The notes beneath the pieces are model-generated. The model did no database searches. It saw nothing but the letters and a program-made list of their open reading frames with translations, and was not told the DNA's origin. The position numbers and the translations under genes are program-made. A DNA stretch of 15,612 bases from CAZTXD01 sp964617995 (lineage in GTDB: Bacteria > Actinomycetota > Acidimicrobiia > Spongiisociales > ZC4RG35): contig CAZTXD010000084.1 in the NCBI GenBank assembly GCA_964617995.1, positions 1 to 15,612 on the forward strand. Direction: 5' to 3'. Shown here in pieces: positions 6,972 to 13,887 of this stretch (positions are counted from its first letter, which is position 1; each line of letters opens with the position of its first letter).

Positions 6972-8174
6972 TCATTCGCCTTCGCCCAGGAGCTCTTCGC
7001 CCAGCTTGCGCAAGCGAAGGGCACTGAGGCGGATGAAACCGGCGGCGTCGGCCTGGTCGTAGACGTCGTCCTCCTCGAAGGTGGCGGTGGCATGGTCGTA
7101 GAGGTCCCAGTGCTCGGAACGACGTCCCTCGATCCACACCCCGCCCTTGTAGAGCTTGAGCCGGGCCTGGCCGTTCACCCTGCGCTGGATGTCATCCATG
7201 AAGGCCTGCAGGGCGCGTCGTTCCGGCGAGAACCAGAAGCCGTTGTAGACCATCTCGGCGTAGCGGGGCACCATCTCGTCGCGGAGATGAGCGACCTCAC
7301 GGTCGAGGGTGATCGACTCGACTGCCCGGTGGGCGTGATACAACAGAGTCCCTCCCGGGGTCTCGTACACACCCCGGCTCTTCATACCCACGAAGCGGTT
7401 CTCGACGATGTCGATACGCCCCACGCCGTGGCGCCCGGCGATCTCGTTGGCGACGGTGAGCAGCTCGACCGGGTCGAGCTTCTCGTCGTTGACGGCCACC
7501 GGGGTGCCGGCCTCGAAGGTGACCGTGACATGCTCGGGCTCGTCGGGCGCGTCCTCGGGGTCGACGGTCATCTTGAACATCCCCCGGGGTGGGGCCTCCC
7601 ACGGATCCTCCAGGACGCCTCCCTCGTAGGAGACGTGCAGCAAGTTGGCGTCGATCGAGTAGGGCCGCTCGGGGGAAACGGGAACAGGTATCCCCCGTTC
7701 GCGGGCGTAGGCGACGCAGTCGGCCCGGCCGCGCAGTTCCCACTCCCGCCAGGGAGCGATCACCTTGATGTCGGGGTCGATGGCATACGCCGACAGCTCG
7801 AAGCGGACCTGGTCGTTGCCTTTCCCGGTAGCGCCGTGGGCGATGGCGTCGGCACCGACGGCCTTGGCGGTGCGCATCAGACCGCGGGTGATGATGGGGC
7901 GTGCCAGAGACGTCCCCAGCAGGTAGTAGCCCTCATAGATCGCCGAGGCACGCACCGCCGGGAAGACGGCGTCGGCGACGAACTCGGAGGTGAGGTCCTC
8001 GGCCACCGCCTCCACCGCCCCCGTCTCGAGGGCCTTCCCCTTCGCTTCGGCCACCTCCTCTCCCTGGCCGACGTCGGCGGTGTAGGCGACGACCTCTGCG
8101 TCGTACGTTTCCCGTAGCCACGCCAGGATGACAGAGGTGTCGAGCCCGCCCGAGTAGGCCAGCACCACCCTCAT
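6972..8174 (-). CDS. argG: Argininosuccinate synthase
   Basis: A 400-residue ATP-dependent ligase that joins citrulline and aspartate to give argininosuccinate, AMP and PPi. The N-type ATP pyrophosphatase P-loop AYSGGLDTS is at residues 6-14, and the second conserved block HGATGKGNDQVRFE at 113-126. Also visible are SIDANLLHVSYEGGVLEDPW, with typical family spacing, and GVYETPGGTLLYHAHR near the C-terminal third, with no missing key residues. Length is normal for the short bacterial type. Its ATG overlaps the argR stop by 4 bp (ATGA), so argR and argG are translated as a coupled pair and should be under the ArgR operator upstream of argR. Downstream lies a repeat array and then argH. Confidence 0.97.
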   Translation of the reverse strand: MRVVLAYSGGLDTSVILAWLRETYDAEVVAYTADVGQGEEVAEAKGKALETGAVEAVAEDLTSEFVADAVFPAVRASAIYEGYYLLGTSLARPIITRGLMRTAKAVGADAIAHGATGKGNDQVRFELSAYAIDPDIKVIAPWREWELRGRADCVAYARERGIPVPVSPERPYSIDANLLHVSYEGGVLEDPWEAPPRGMFKMTVDPEDAPDEPEHVTVTFEAGTPVAVNDEKLDPVELLTVANEIAGRHGVGRIDIVENRFVGMKSRGVYETPGGTLLYHAHRAVESITLDREVAHLRDEMVPRYAEMVYNGFWFSPERRALQAFMDDIQRRVNGQARLKLYKGGVWIEGRRSEHWDLYDHATATFEEDDVYDQADAAGFIRLSALRLRKLGEELLGEGE

Positions 8175-8620
8175 GCGTCCGCCCCCAGGTCCTGGAGGGT
8201 CTGGGCGAAATCACGCCCGTTTCCGCGTTCGCTCACGACGACGATGACGGTGTCGTCACCGGCCACGCATCCGGCCATCTCGGCGTAGGACACCCGGTCG
8301 AGGGCCGCCGCCACCACCTGGGCCGCTCCCGGTGGCGTCTTGAGCACGACCAGGTTCCCGGACGCCTGGATCGAGGTCACGAAGGCGTCGATGATCCCCG
8401 CCAGGGCAAGGATGGCGCCGTTGTGTCCCGGATCGGCCCCGAGCACGTACTGGTCTCCGTCCTTGTGGGCCCCGATGCTGGCCAGGTCCCGAGACACCGT
8501 CGCCTGGGTCACCTCGAACCCTCTCTGGGCGAGGAGGTCGACGATGTCGTTCTGGGAGGAGATGGCCTGATCCGTTAGCAACGAGCGGATGATCCGCCGG
8601 CGGGCGGAGGAGGTAGACAT
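8171..8620 (-). CDS. argR: Arginine repressor ArgR
   Basis: A 149-residue transcription regulator. The N-terminal winged helix-turn-helix (about 4-60) contains SSQNDIVDLLAQRGFEVTQ and a recognition helix around TQATVSRDL (38-46). The C-terminal domain (about 75-149) has the hexamerisation and arginine-binding pattern PGAAQVVAAALDR and GCVAGDDTVIVVV, with the paired Asp at 122-123 expected to contact the arginine co-repressor. Length is typical (about 150-170). The start codon is 11 bp from a perfect ArgR-type palindrome, which points to autoregulation. An in-frame stop lies just upstream, so no longer form is possible. The 3' end overlaps argG by 4 bp. Confidence 0.96.
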   Translation of the reverse strand: MSTSSARRRIIRSLLTDQAISSQNDIVDLLAQRGFEVTQATVSRDLASIGAHKDGDQYVLGADPGHNGAILALAGIIDAFVTSIQASGNLVVLKTPPGAAQVVAAALDRVSYAEMAGCVAGDDTVIVVVSERGNGRDFAQTLQDLGADA

Positions 8621-8628
8621 GATGGAGC

Positions 8629-8634
8629 ATCATA
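8629..8634 (-). promoter_or_regulatory. -10 hexamer of the argR promoter
   Basis: On the minus strand TATGAT, one base from the TATAAT consensus, abuts the CGCATATGCG core of the operator and stands 8 nt before the argR ATG. This predicts a transcript starting at or within two bases of the start codon. The -35 region is weak (candidates CTGGCA or TGGCAA near 8653-8659). Confidence 0.55.
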
Positions 8635-8647
8635 CGCATATGCGTAT
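8632..8647. promoter_or_regulatory. ArgR operator (ARG box) upstream of argR
   Basis: ATACGCATATGCGTAT is a perfect 16-bp palindrome in the 44-bp gap between the Asp-box protein gene and argR. It matches 15 of 16 bases with the box upstream of argC. ArgR families bind AT-rich palindromes of this size. Here the box overlaps the -10 hexamer, so binding should block transcription of argR and argG. Only one full box is seen, whereas E. coli sites are often paired. Confidence 0.8.
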
Positions 8648-8664
8648 ATGCATTGCCAGTCGGG

Positions 8665-10620
8665 TTAGGGCTCCCACTCGAACAGTGCGACCCGATCCCG
8701 ATCCTTCGCCACTGCCAGCAGCCGCCCCTCGACCGCCAGGGGATGGACCACGGATGCCGACATCCCGTGGGGGGGATCAAGGGGGACCATCTCCCACTCT
8801 CCCGGCCCGACCCACAGCCGGTTCCCGGCCACGACGAGGACCCGGTCGCCGTCCCGTGTGATGGCGGTGGGAACCCCCGGAAGCGGGTCCACCTCCTCGC
8901 CGGTGTCGAGCAGCAGCAGCCCTCCCGACGGGGTCGTCGCCGCCGGCACGTTGACCCCGAGGATGACACTGCCCTCTGTCACCGCCTCCCAATCCTGGCC
9001 GTCCTCGCTCACTACCACATCCCTGGTCCCGCCCTGACGGGCGATGGTGGCGACGAACCCACCGGGGATGCCTGCCACGTCCCAGATGGGCGCGGCAGCG
9101 CCGGGTTCGCTGGACGCCCGCCAGGTTTGCCCGCCGTCGTCCGACTCCGCCACCGTCCACCTCCAGGCAGAGTCGGTGCCCACGACGCGTACCGTCCCTT
9201 CGACCACGGTCGCCGCCAGGACGGTGCCGCCCCTCGCTCCGGGCGTGAGCGCCCTCTCCCACGGCTCCCCTCTCTGCTCCCAGGTGAGACCGTCACCGGT
9301 CCAGTGCATCGACGGCAGGGTCATCCACTCGTCACCCACGGCGACCACCCGGGCAGGGGGGTCGGCGGTCGGGGCCGCCATCGGGGTGACGGAGTCATCG
9401 CCCACCAACCACCACTGCTGCGACATCCCCACCAGCCATCCGTCCCCGAGCGGCCAAACGCCTCCCACCACTCCCGATCCCAGGTCGTCCACCAACACCC
9501 AGCGACCGTCTCCCGCCTCGTCGACGACGGCGGCGGTCTCCGTCTCGGCGTTCCTGTGCCACAACGTCGGCTGGAGAGCCGCCTCCCCCACCACTACCGA
9601 ACCTGCCACCGCGCTCGGGACCCCATCGAGGTCGACCGGGACCCAGTCGTCGTCCTCTCGCAACCACAGCCTCCCCGAACCCACACCGACGTCGCCATCG
9701 ACCGACTCGGTCGGTCCCCCGACGGTGTCACCGTCGGTGTGCCACTGCCCGTCGGGGCCCTGTGCCCAACGTCGGGTTCGACCGCTTCCGGGATCGGTTA
9801 CCTCCGCGACCAGGGTCCCGCCTTCCCGGTCGATCCGCGTCGTTGCCCATCCGAACGGGAGGCCGTTGGTGGGAATCCGGCTCCACTCCTCCAGGTCGAA
9901 GGACGTCCACGCCGCCGGGCGCCCCACGTGGATGCCTCCCGCCAGCCATTGGTCGCCGCTGCGTCCGACCGTCGCCAGACGGGCGCTCTCCTCCGGAACC
10001 GGAACCGGGTCCCATCTGCCCCCGTCGGACGAGGTGAAGAGCAGCGAACCGGTGGCCGGATGGAAGAGGCCGGTCGCCCCCACCCAACCCCAGGCCGCCC
10101 ACCCCTCGTCGGTGACGACTACCCCGTCGAGTCCGGACGGGACCGGGGCGGCCATCTCCACCTCCTCCCATGCTCGCCCGTCGTCGCTGGTCCACACCGC
10201 CGCCCGGGTCTGGTCGACACTCCACCCGATTGACCCCACGGCCACCGCTCGCTCCGCTGAGGCCGTCACCGCCAGCACACGCCCGGGGTCGGCGCCGTGG
10301 TCGGCCCATTCCCATCTCGATCCGTCCTCGGACCACCAGAACTGTGGACCCACGCCCACCGCCAAGTAAGAACCCGAAGGGGTGATCGCCACATCGGTGA
10401 GGCTGCCGTACCCGGGCAGGTCCAGGCGTGTCCACTCGTCCTCGGCCACCACCACCTCCGGCAAGGTCAGGGTGGAGGGCGGCACGTCCGCCCGCCGGCC
10501 GCCGGGAAGCGACACCAGCGTGACAACAACGAGGAGAGCCAACCCCGCCACCCAACCGGGCGACGGCCTGAGGGGCTCTGTCTCCTTCTCGACGTCGTCG
10601 ACGACGACATTGCCCGTCAT
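8665..10620 (-). CDS. Membrane-anchored Asp-box (BNR) repeat beta-propeller protein, function unknown
   Basis: A 651-residue protein I cannot assign to a named family. One hydrophobic helix at about 22-40 is followed by a long Trp-rich, acidic region with Asp-box motifs (SxDxGxxW) at 97-103, 145-151, 197-203, 493-500 and 538-544, and degenerate ones at 240-246 and 441-447. The 43-52 residue spacing within each group fits propeller blades. It has no Cys and only two Lys. Such folds occur in sialidases, photosystem assembly factors and sorting receptors, but no catalytic set is evident, so binding or scaffolding is more likely than enzymatic action. It sits 41 nt after argD and before argR, the usual place of argF. 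Its own TAGCTT hexamer suggests separate transcription. Topology is unclear: positive charges follow the helix rather than precede it. Confidence 0.8.
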   Translation of the reverse strand: MTGNVVVDDVEKETEPLRPSPGWVAGLALLVVVTLVSLPGGRRADVPPSTLTLPEVVVAEDEWTRLDLPGYGSLTDVAITPSGSYLAVGVGPQFWWSEDGSRWEWADHGADPGRVLAVTASAERAVAVGSIGWSVDQTRAAVWTSDDGRAWEEVEMAAPVPSGLDGVVVTDEGWAAWGWVGATGLFHPATGSLLFTSSDGGRWDPVPVPEESARLATVGRSGDQWLAGGIHVGRPAAWTSFDLEEWSRIPTNGLPFGWATTRIDREGGTLVAEVTDPGSGRTRRWAQGPDGQWHTDGDTVGGPTESVDGDVGVGSGRLWLREDDDWVPVDLDGVPSAVAGSVVVGEAALQPTLWHRNAETETAAVVDEAGDGRWVLVDDLGSGVVGGVWPLGDGWLVGMSQQWWLVGDDSVTPMAAPTADPPARVVAVGDEWMTLPSMHWTGDGLTWEQRGEPWERALTPGARGGTVLAATVVEGTVRVVGTDSAWRWTVAESDDGGQTWRASSEPGAAAPIWDVAGIPGGFVATIARQGGTRDVVVSEDGQDWEAVTEGSVILGVNVPAATTPSGGLLLLDTGEEVDPLPGVPTAITRDGDRVLVVAGNRLWVGPGEWEMVPLDPPHGMSASVVHPLAVEGRLLAVAKDRDRVALFEWEP

Positions 10621-10626
10621 CTCACC

Positions 10627-10632
10627 AAGCTA
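10627..10632 (-). promoter_or_regulatory. Possible -10 hexamer for the Asp-box protein gene (leaderless)
   Basis: TAGCTT on the minus strand is followed by exactly 6 nt and the ATG at 10620, the same geometry as argC. The hexamer is identical to that before pepP. No ArgR-like palindrome is present in the 41-bp gap, so any promoter here would not be under direct ArgR control. Confidence 0.35.
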
Positions 10633-10661
10633 ACCAGCCCGGGAGGACAAGACCCTTCGAT

Positions 10662-11846
10662 TCAGCCCAGAGCCTCCCTCAGACGGGCTACGGCCTCGTC
10701 CACTTCGCCGGGATCGACCGTCAGGGGCGGTGCCAGCCGGATGGCGTCGGGACGGACGGCATTGACCACCAGATGCTGGTCGACGAGGGCACGCCGGGCG
10801 ACCTCGCCGGCCACGTTTTCCTCCAGCTGCGCCGCCAGGAGCAATCCCCGGCCCCGTACCCGTGTCACACCGGGGATGTCGTATAGGGCGGCGACGAGCT
10901 GGTCGGAGCGCTCCCGGCATGCCTCCAGGAGACGGCGGCTGTCGATCTCGTCGATGACGGCCAGGGCGGCGGCGCACACAACCGGGCCGCCGCCGAAGGT
11001 GGTGGCGTGATCGCCGGGGAGGAACGCGTCCGCGACCTCGGCCGTTGCCATGCACGCTCCGATCGGCAGCCCGTTGGCGAGGGCTTTGGCGCTGGTTGCT
11101 ATGTCCGGCTCGAAGCCGAGCTGCTGCCACGAGAACCATGTGCCGGTGCGCCCCACCCCCGCCTGTACGTCGTCGACGATGAGGAGGGCCTGCCGCTGGT
11201 CGCAGAGACGCCGCACCGCCTCCAGGTAGTCGGCGTCCAGAGGCTGGACCCCGCCTTCACCCTGGGTGGTCTCTACCATCACTGCCGCCACGGTCTCGTC
11301 GACCTCGGCAGCGAGGGCGTCGATGTCTCCCGGCGGCACCTGGGTGAACCCGGGCGGAAGAGGCTCGAAGACCGCCTGCTTGGCGGGCTGGCCGGTGGCG
11401 GCCAGGGTCGCCAGCGTCCGGCCGTGGAAAGAGTCGAACAGAGATACGACCCGGTGGCGGCTCCGGCCATGCTCGGCCTGAGCGAACCTTCGGGCGAGCT
11501 TGATGGCGGCCTCGTTGGCCGTGGCCCCGCAGTTGGCGAAGAACACCCGCTCCAGGCCCGAACGATCCTGCAGCGCCTCGGCCAGCTCCACCATCGGCTC
11601 GGTGTAGAAGAGGTTCGACACGTGGACGAGGCGGTTCATCTGGGCGGCGACCGCCGCGCTCACCACCGGGTTGGCGTGACCGACCGAGGTGACGGCCAGC
11701 CCTGTGAGGAAGTCGAGGTAGCGGTTGCCGTCGGCGTCCACCAGCCATGAGCCCTCTCCCGACACGAACGTCACCGGGGAGCGGCCGTAGGTCTGCATGA
11801 CCGCCACCTTCTCCCGGTCGGCCAGCGCCGGGCCGGAGACGCTCAC
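10662..11846 (-). CDS. argD: Acetylornithine aminotransferase
   Basis: A 394-residue class III PLP aminotransferase that converts N-acetylglutamate semialdehyde and glutamate to N-acetylornithine and 2-oxoglutarate. The Schiff-base lysine is K254 in SAKALANGLPIG. The cofactor-ring Asp is D225 in IVDDVQAGVGRTG, and the substrate loop SFHGRTLATLAATGQ is at about 139-153. Two normally strict spots differ: the usual NSGAEANE reads NCGATANE (105-112), and DEVQ reads DDVQ. Length is normal. The start is GTG, overlapping the argB stop as GTGA, and fits the family N terminus. The clustered position supports acetylornithine rather than succinylornithine or GABA as substrate. Confidence 0.93.
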   Translation of the reverse strand: MSVSGPALADREKVAVMQTYGRSPVTFVSGEGSWLVDADGNRYLDFLTGLAVTSVGHANPVVSAAVAAQMNRLVHVSNLFYTEPMVELAEALQDRSGLERVFFANCGATANEAAIKLARRFAQAEHGRSRHRVVSLFDSFHGRTLATLAATGQPAKQAVFEPLPPGFTQVPPGDIDALAAEVDETVAAVMVETTQGEGGVQPLDADYLEAVRRLCDQRQALLIVDDVQAGVGRTGTWFSWQQLGFEPDIATSAKALANGLPIGACMATAEVADAFLPGDHATTFGGGPVVCAAALAVIDEIDSRRLLEACRERSDQLVAALYDIPGVTRVRGRGLLLAAQLEENVAGEVARRALVDQHLVVNAVRPDAIRLAPPLTVDPGEVDEAVARLREALG

Positions 11847-12736
11847 GTGGCCGTCACCATGGTCCCGATCCCTTCGGAGGTGAAGACCTCCAGCAGGAGG
11901 GCGTGCTGGATCCGCCCGTCGAGGATGTGGGCCTGGGAAACACCTCCCTCGAGGGCGTCGGCCACCGACCGCAGCTTGGGGAGCATTCCCCCTTCCAGGC
12001 GGGGCAGAAACGAGCGCAGCTCCTCCAGACTCATGCGGGAGATGAGGGAGTCGGGGTCGTGGCGGTCGCGGTAGACACCCTCCACGTCGGTCAGGTAGAC
12101 GAGCTTCTGGGCTCGCAGTGCCCGGGCCAGAACGCCGGCGGCGGTGTCGGAGTTCACGTTGTAGACCTGCCCATCTTCACCCCGAGCGATCGAAGCGACC
12201 ACCGGCACCAGCCCGCGCTCGACCATCCCCTGGATCAAACCGGTGTTGACCGAGCTGATGTCGCCGACGAGTCCGAGACGCTCGTCGCGGGCCTTGGCCA
12301 GGAACAGATCGGCATCGAGCCCGTTCAGCCCCACCGTGGGCGCTCCCCGAGCGTTCAAGAACCTGACGATCTCGGGGTTGATCACCCCCACCAGGGTTCG
12401 CTGCACGAGCGCCATGGTGGCGACGTCGGTCACACGGAGACCGTCGACCCAGTTCGGCTCCACTCCGTCCCTGGCCATCGCCTCGGAGATCTGGGGTCCT
12501 CCTCCGTGCACAACGACCGGCCGGATCCCCACCATCGACAGGAGGGTGACGTCACCGGCGAAGCTCTCGCGGAGCGACGGGTCCTCCATCGCCGACCCTC
12601 CGTACTTGATGACCATCGTGGTCCCGCGGAACTCCTTGATGTAGGGGAGGGCCTCCATGAGTATGCGGGCGCGACCCATCGAATTGGCGATCCTCGTCTT
12701 CTGGACATCGGGTCTGGTGTGGCCGGTGCCGCTCAT
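11843..12736 (-). CDS. argB: Acetylglutamate kinase
   Basis: A 297-residue amino acid kinase that phosphorylates N-acetylglutamate, the controlling step of the pathway. Motifs are VIKYGGSAM (about 42-50) for phosphate binding, VVVHGGGPQI for acetylglutamate, NVNSDTAAG for the catalytic and nucleotide region, LTDVEGVY and GGMLPKL. An N-terminal helix before the kinase core and the C-terminal FTSEGIGTMV are features of arginine-inhibited hexameric enzymes, so feedback control by arginine is likely. The ATG at 12736 overlaps the argJ stop as ATGA. An upstream in-frame Met at 12796 would add 20 non-conserved residues inside argJ and is less likely. The stop overlaps the argD GTG. Confidence 0.96.
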   Translation of the reverse strand: MSGTGHTRPDVQKTRIANSMGRARILMEALPYIKEFRGTTMVIKYGGSAMEDPSLRESFAGDVTLLSMVGIRPVVVHGGGPQISEAMARDGVEPNWVDGLRVTDVATMALVQRTLVGVINPEIVRFLNARGAPTVGLNGLDADLFLAKARDERLGLVGDISSVNTGLIQGMVERGLVPVVASIARGEDGQVYNVNSDTAAGVLARALRAQKLVYLTDVEGVYRDRHDPDSLISRMSLEELRSFLPRLEGGMLPKLRSVADALEGGVSQAHILDGRIQHALLLEVFTSEGIGTMVTAT

Positions 12737-13887
12737 GATCGCTCCCCGTTGAACCGGACATAGTCGGGAGTCAGGTCGGTGGTGACCAACGAGCACGTCC
12801 CGGGACCGGATCCCACCTCTATTTCCACGGTGAAGTCGCCGGTCATAGACGCGGCCACGGCGCCGACGTCGGCCCCGACGTCCACGCCTCCCTTGGCCAC
12901 CGGCACCCCGGCGTAAGAGACCGACACGGCTTCGAGCGGGAACGGGATCCGGGTCGAGCCGAGCGCAGCCAGCAGCCTCCCCCAGTTGGGATCCGCCCCG
13001 TAGAAGGACGACCTGACCAGCGCAGAGTCGGCGACGGCCCGGGCGAGCAGGAGAGCGGTGTCGTCGTCGTCGGTCCCCGACAGGTTGATCGTCACCACCC
13101 TGCTCGCTCCCTCGGCGTCTTCGGCCATCTGCCGGGCCAGGCTACGGCACACTTCGGTGACGGCCTCACCCAGGTCGTCTGCGGACGGGCACTCCCCGCC
13201 GACCCCTGAGGCCAGGAGAACCACGGTGTCGTTGGTCGATTCACACCCGTCGATGTTGAGGGCGTTGAACGAGCGGGCGACCGCCCTCCGCAGCACCATG
13301 TCGAGCAGCGGTGCGTCGGCCACAGCGTCGGTGGTGACGACCGCCAGCATGGTCGCCATGTCGGGACGGATCATCCCTGCCCCCTTCGCCATGCCTCCAA
13401 CGGTGAATCCCGCTCGGCGGGTTGCCGCCTCCTTGGGGCGACTGTCGGTGGTGAGGATCGCCCGAGCGGCGGCATCTCCCGATCCCTCGCTCATCTCCAT
13501 CCCCCGGAGGCCTGCCCGAATCCTCTCCACCGGTACCACGCTGCCGATGGGACCGGTTGAGCACACCAGGACGTCCTCAGGAGTGCAGTCGAGGTGGTCG
13601 GCGACGGCTTCTGCCGTGGCGCGGGCGGCAGCCATGCCGGCGGCGCCCGTTCCGGCATTGGCGCAGCCGGAGCTGATGACGACCGTCCGCAGCGCCCCGT
13701 CTGCCACGTGGCGACGTGAGAGGTGCACCGGTGGGGCCGCGGCCGTGTTGGCCGTAAAGAGGGCGGCGGCGGGAACGACCCTGCCGGCGTCAACCAGCGC
13801 CAGGTCGAGGAGGGATCCACCCTTGATGCCGCTTGCCGTTCCGCCGGCCCGGAAACCTGCGGCGGCGGTCACGCTCACGGCATCCAT
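12733..13887 (-). CDS. argJ: Glutamate N-acetyltransferase / ornithine acetyltransferase (ArgJ)
   Basis: A 384-residue Ntn-hydrolase-type enzyme that moves the acetyl group from N-acetylornithine to glutamate, making the pathway cyclic. It cleaves itself before a Thr nucleophile, here T179 in KGAGMIRPDMATMLA, giving alpha (1-178) and beta chains. CSTGPIG (109-115) supplies the expected Thr-Gly oxyanion pair. The usual NSGxANACTG block reads SSGCANAGTG, an unusual variant. Whether it is bifunctional (also using acetyl-CoA) cannot be told, but no separate argA is seen. Two starts are possible: ATG at 13887, or GTG at 13878, which would overlap the argC stop as GTGA, the same junction as argB-argD, and give the family-like MSVTAAAGFRAGG. 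Confidence 0.94.
   Translation of the reverse strand: MDAVSVTAAAGFRAGGTASGIKGGSLLDLALVDAGRVVPAAALFTANTAAAPPVHLSRRHVADGALRTVVISSGCANAGTGAAGMAAARATAEAVADHLDCTPEDVLVCSTGPIGSVVPVERIRAGLRGMEMSEGSGDAAARAILTTDSRPKEAATRRAGFTVGGMAKGAGMIRPDMATMLAVVTTDAVADAPLLDMVLRRAVARSFNALNIDGCESTNDTVVLLASGVGGECPSADDLGEAVTEVCRSLARQMAEDAEGASRVVTINLSGTDDDDTALLLARAVADSALVRSSFYGADPNWGRLLAALGSTRIPFPLEAVSVSYAGVPVAKGGVDVGADVGAVAASMTGDFTVEIEVGSGPGTCSLVTTDLTPDYVRFNGERS

Noticed and set aside
6513..8117. 534-codon plus-strand open frame across argH, the repeat array and argG
   Set aside because: It runs antisense through two clear enzymes, and its middle part translates the heptamer repeat into NREPGTENPA-like sequence. The openness is explained by codon bias.
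8653..10233. 526-codon plus-strand open frame opposite the Asp-box protein gene
   Set aside because: The minus-strand frame has a membrane helix, regularly spaced Asp-boxes and fits the operon. The plus frame is low-complexity Arg/Pro/Gly/His sequence without motifs.
12737..12796. Longer argB start at 12796
   Set aside because: The extra 20 residues lie inside argJ and do not resemble acetylglutamate kinases. The ATG at 12736 overlaps the argJ stop as ATGA.
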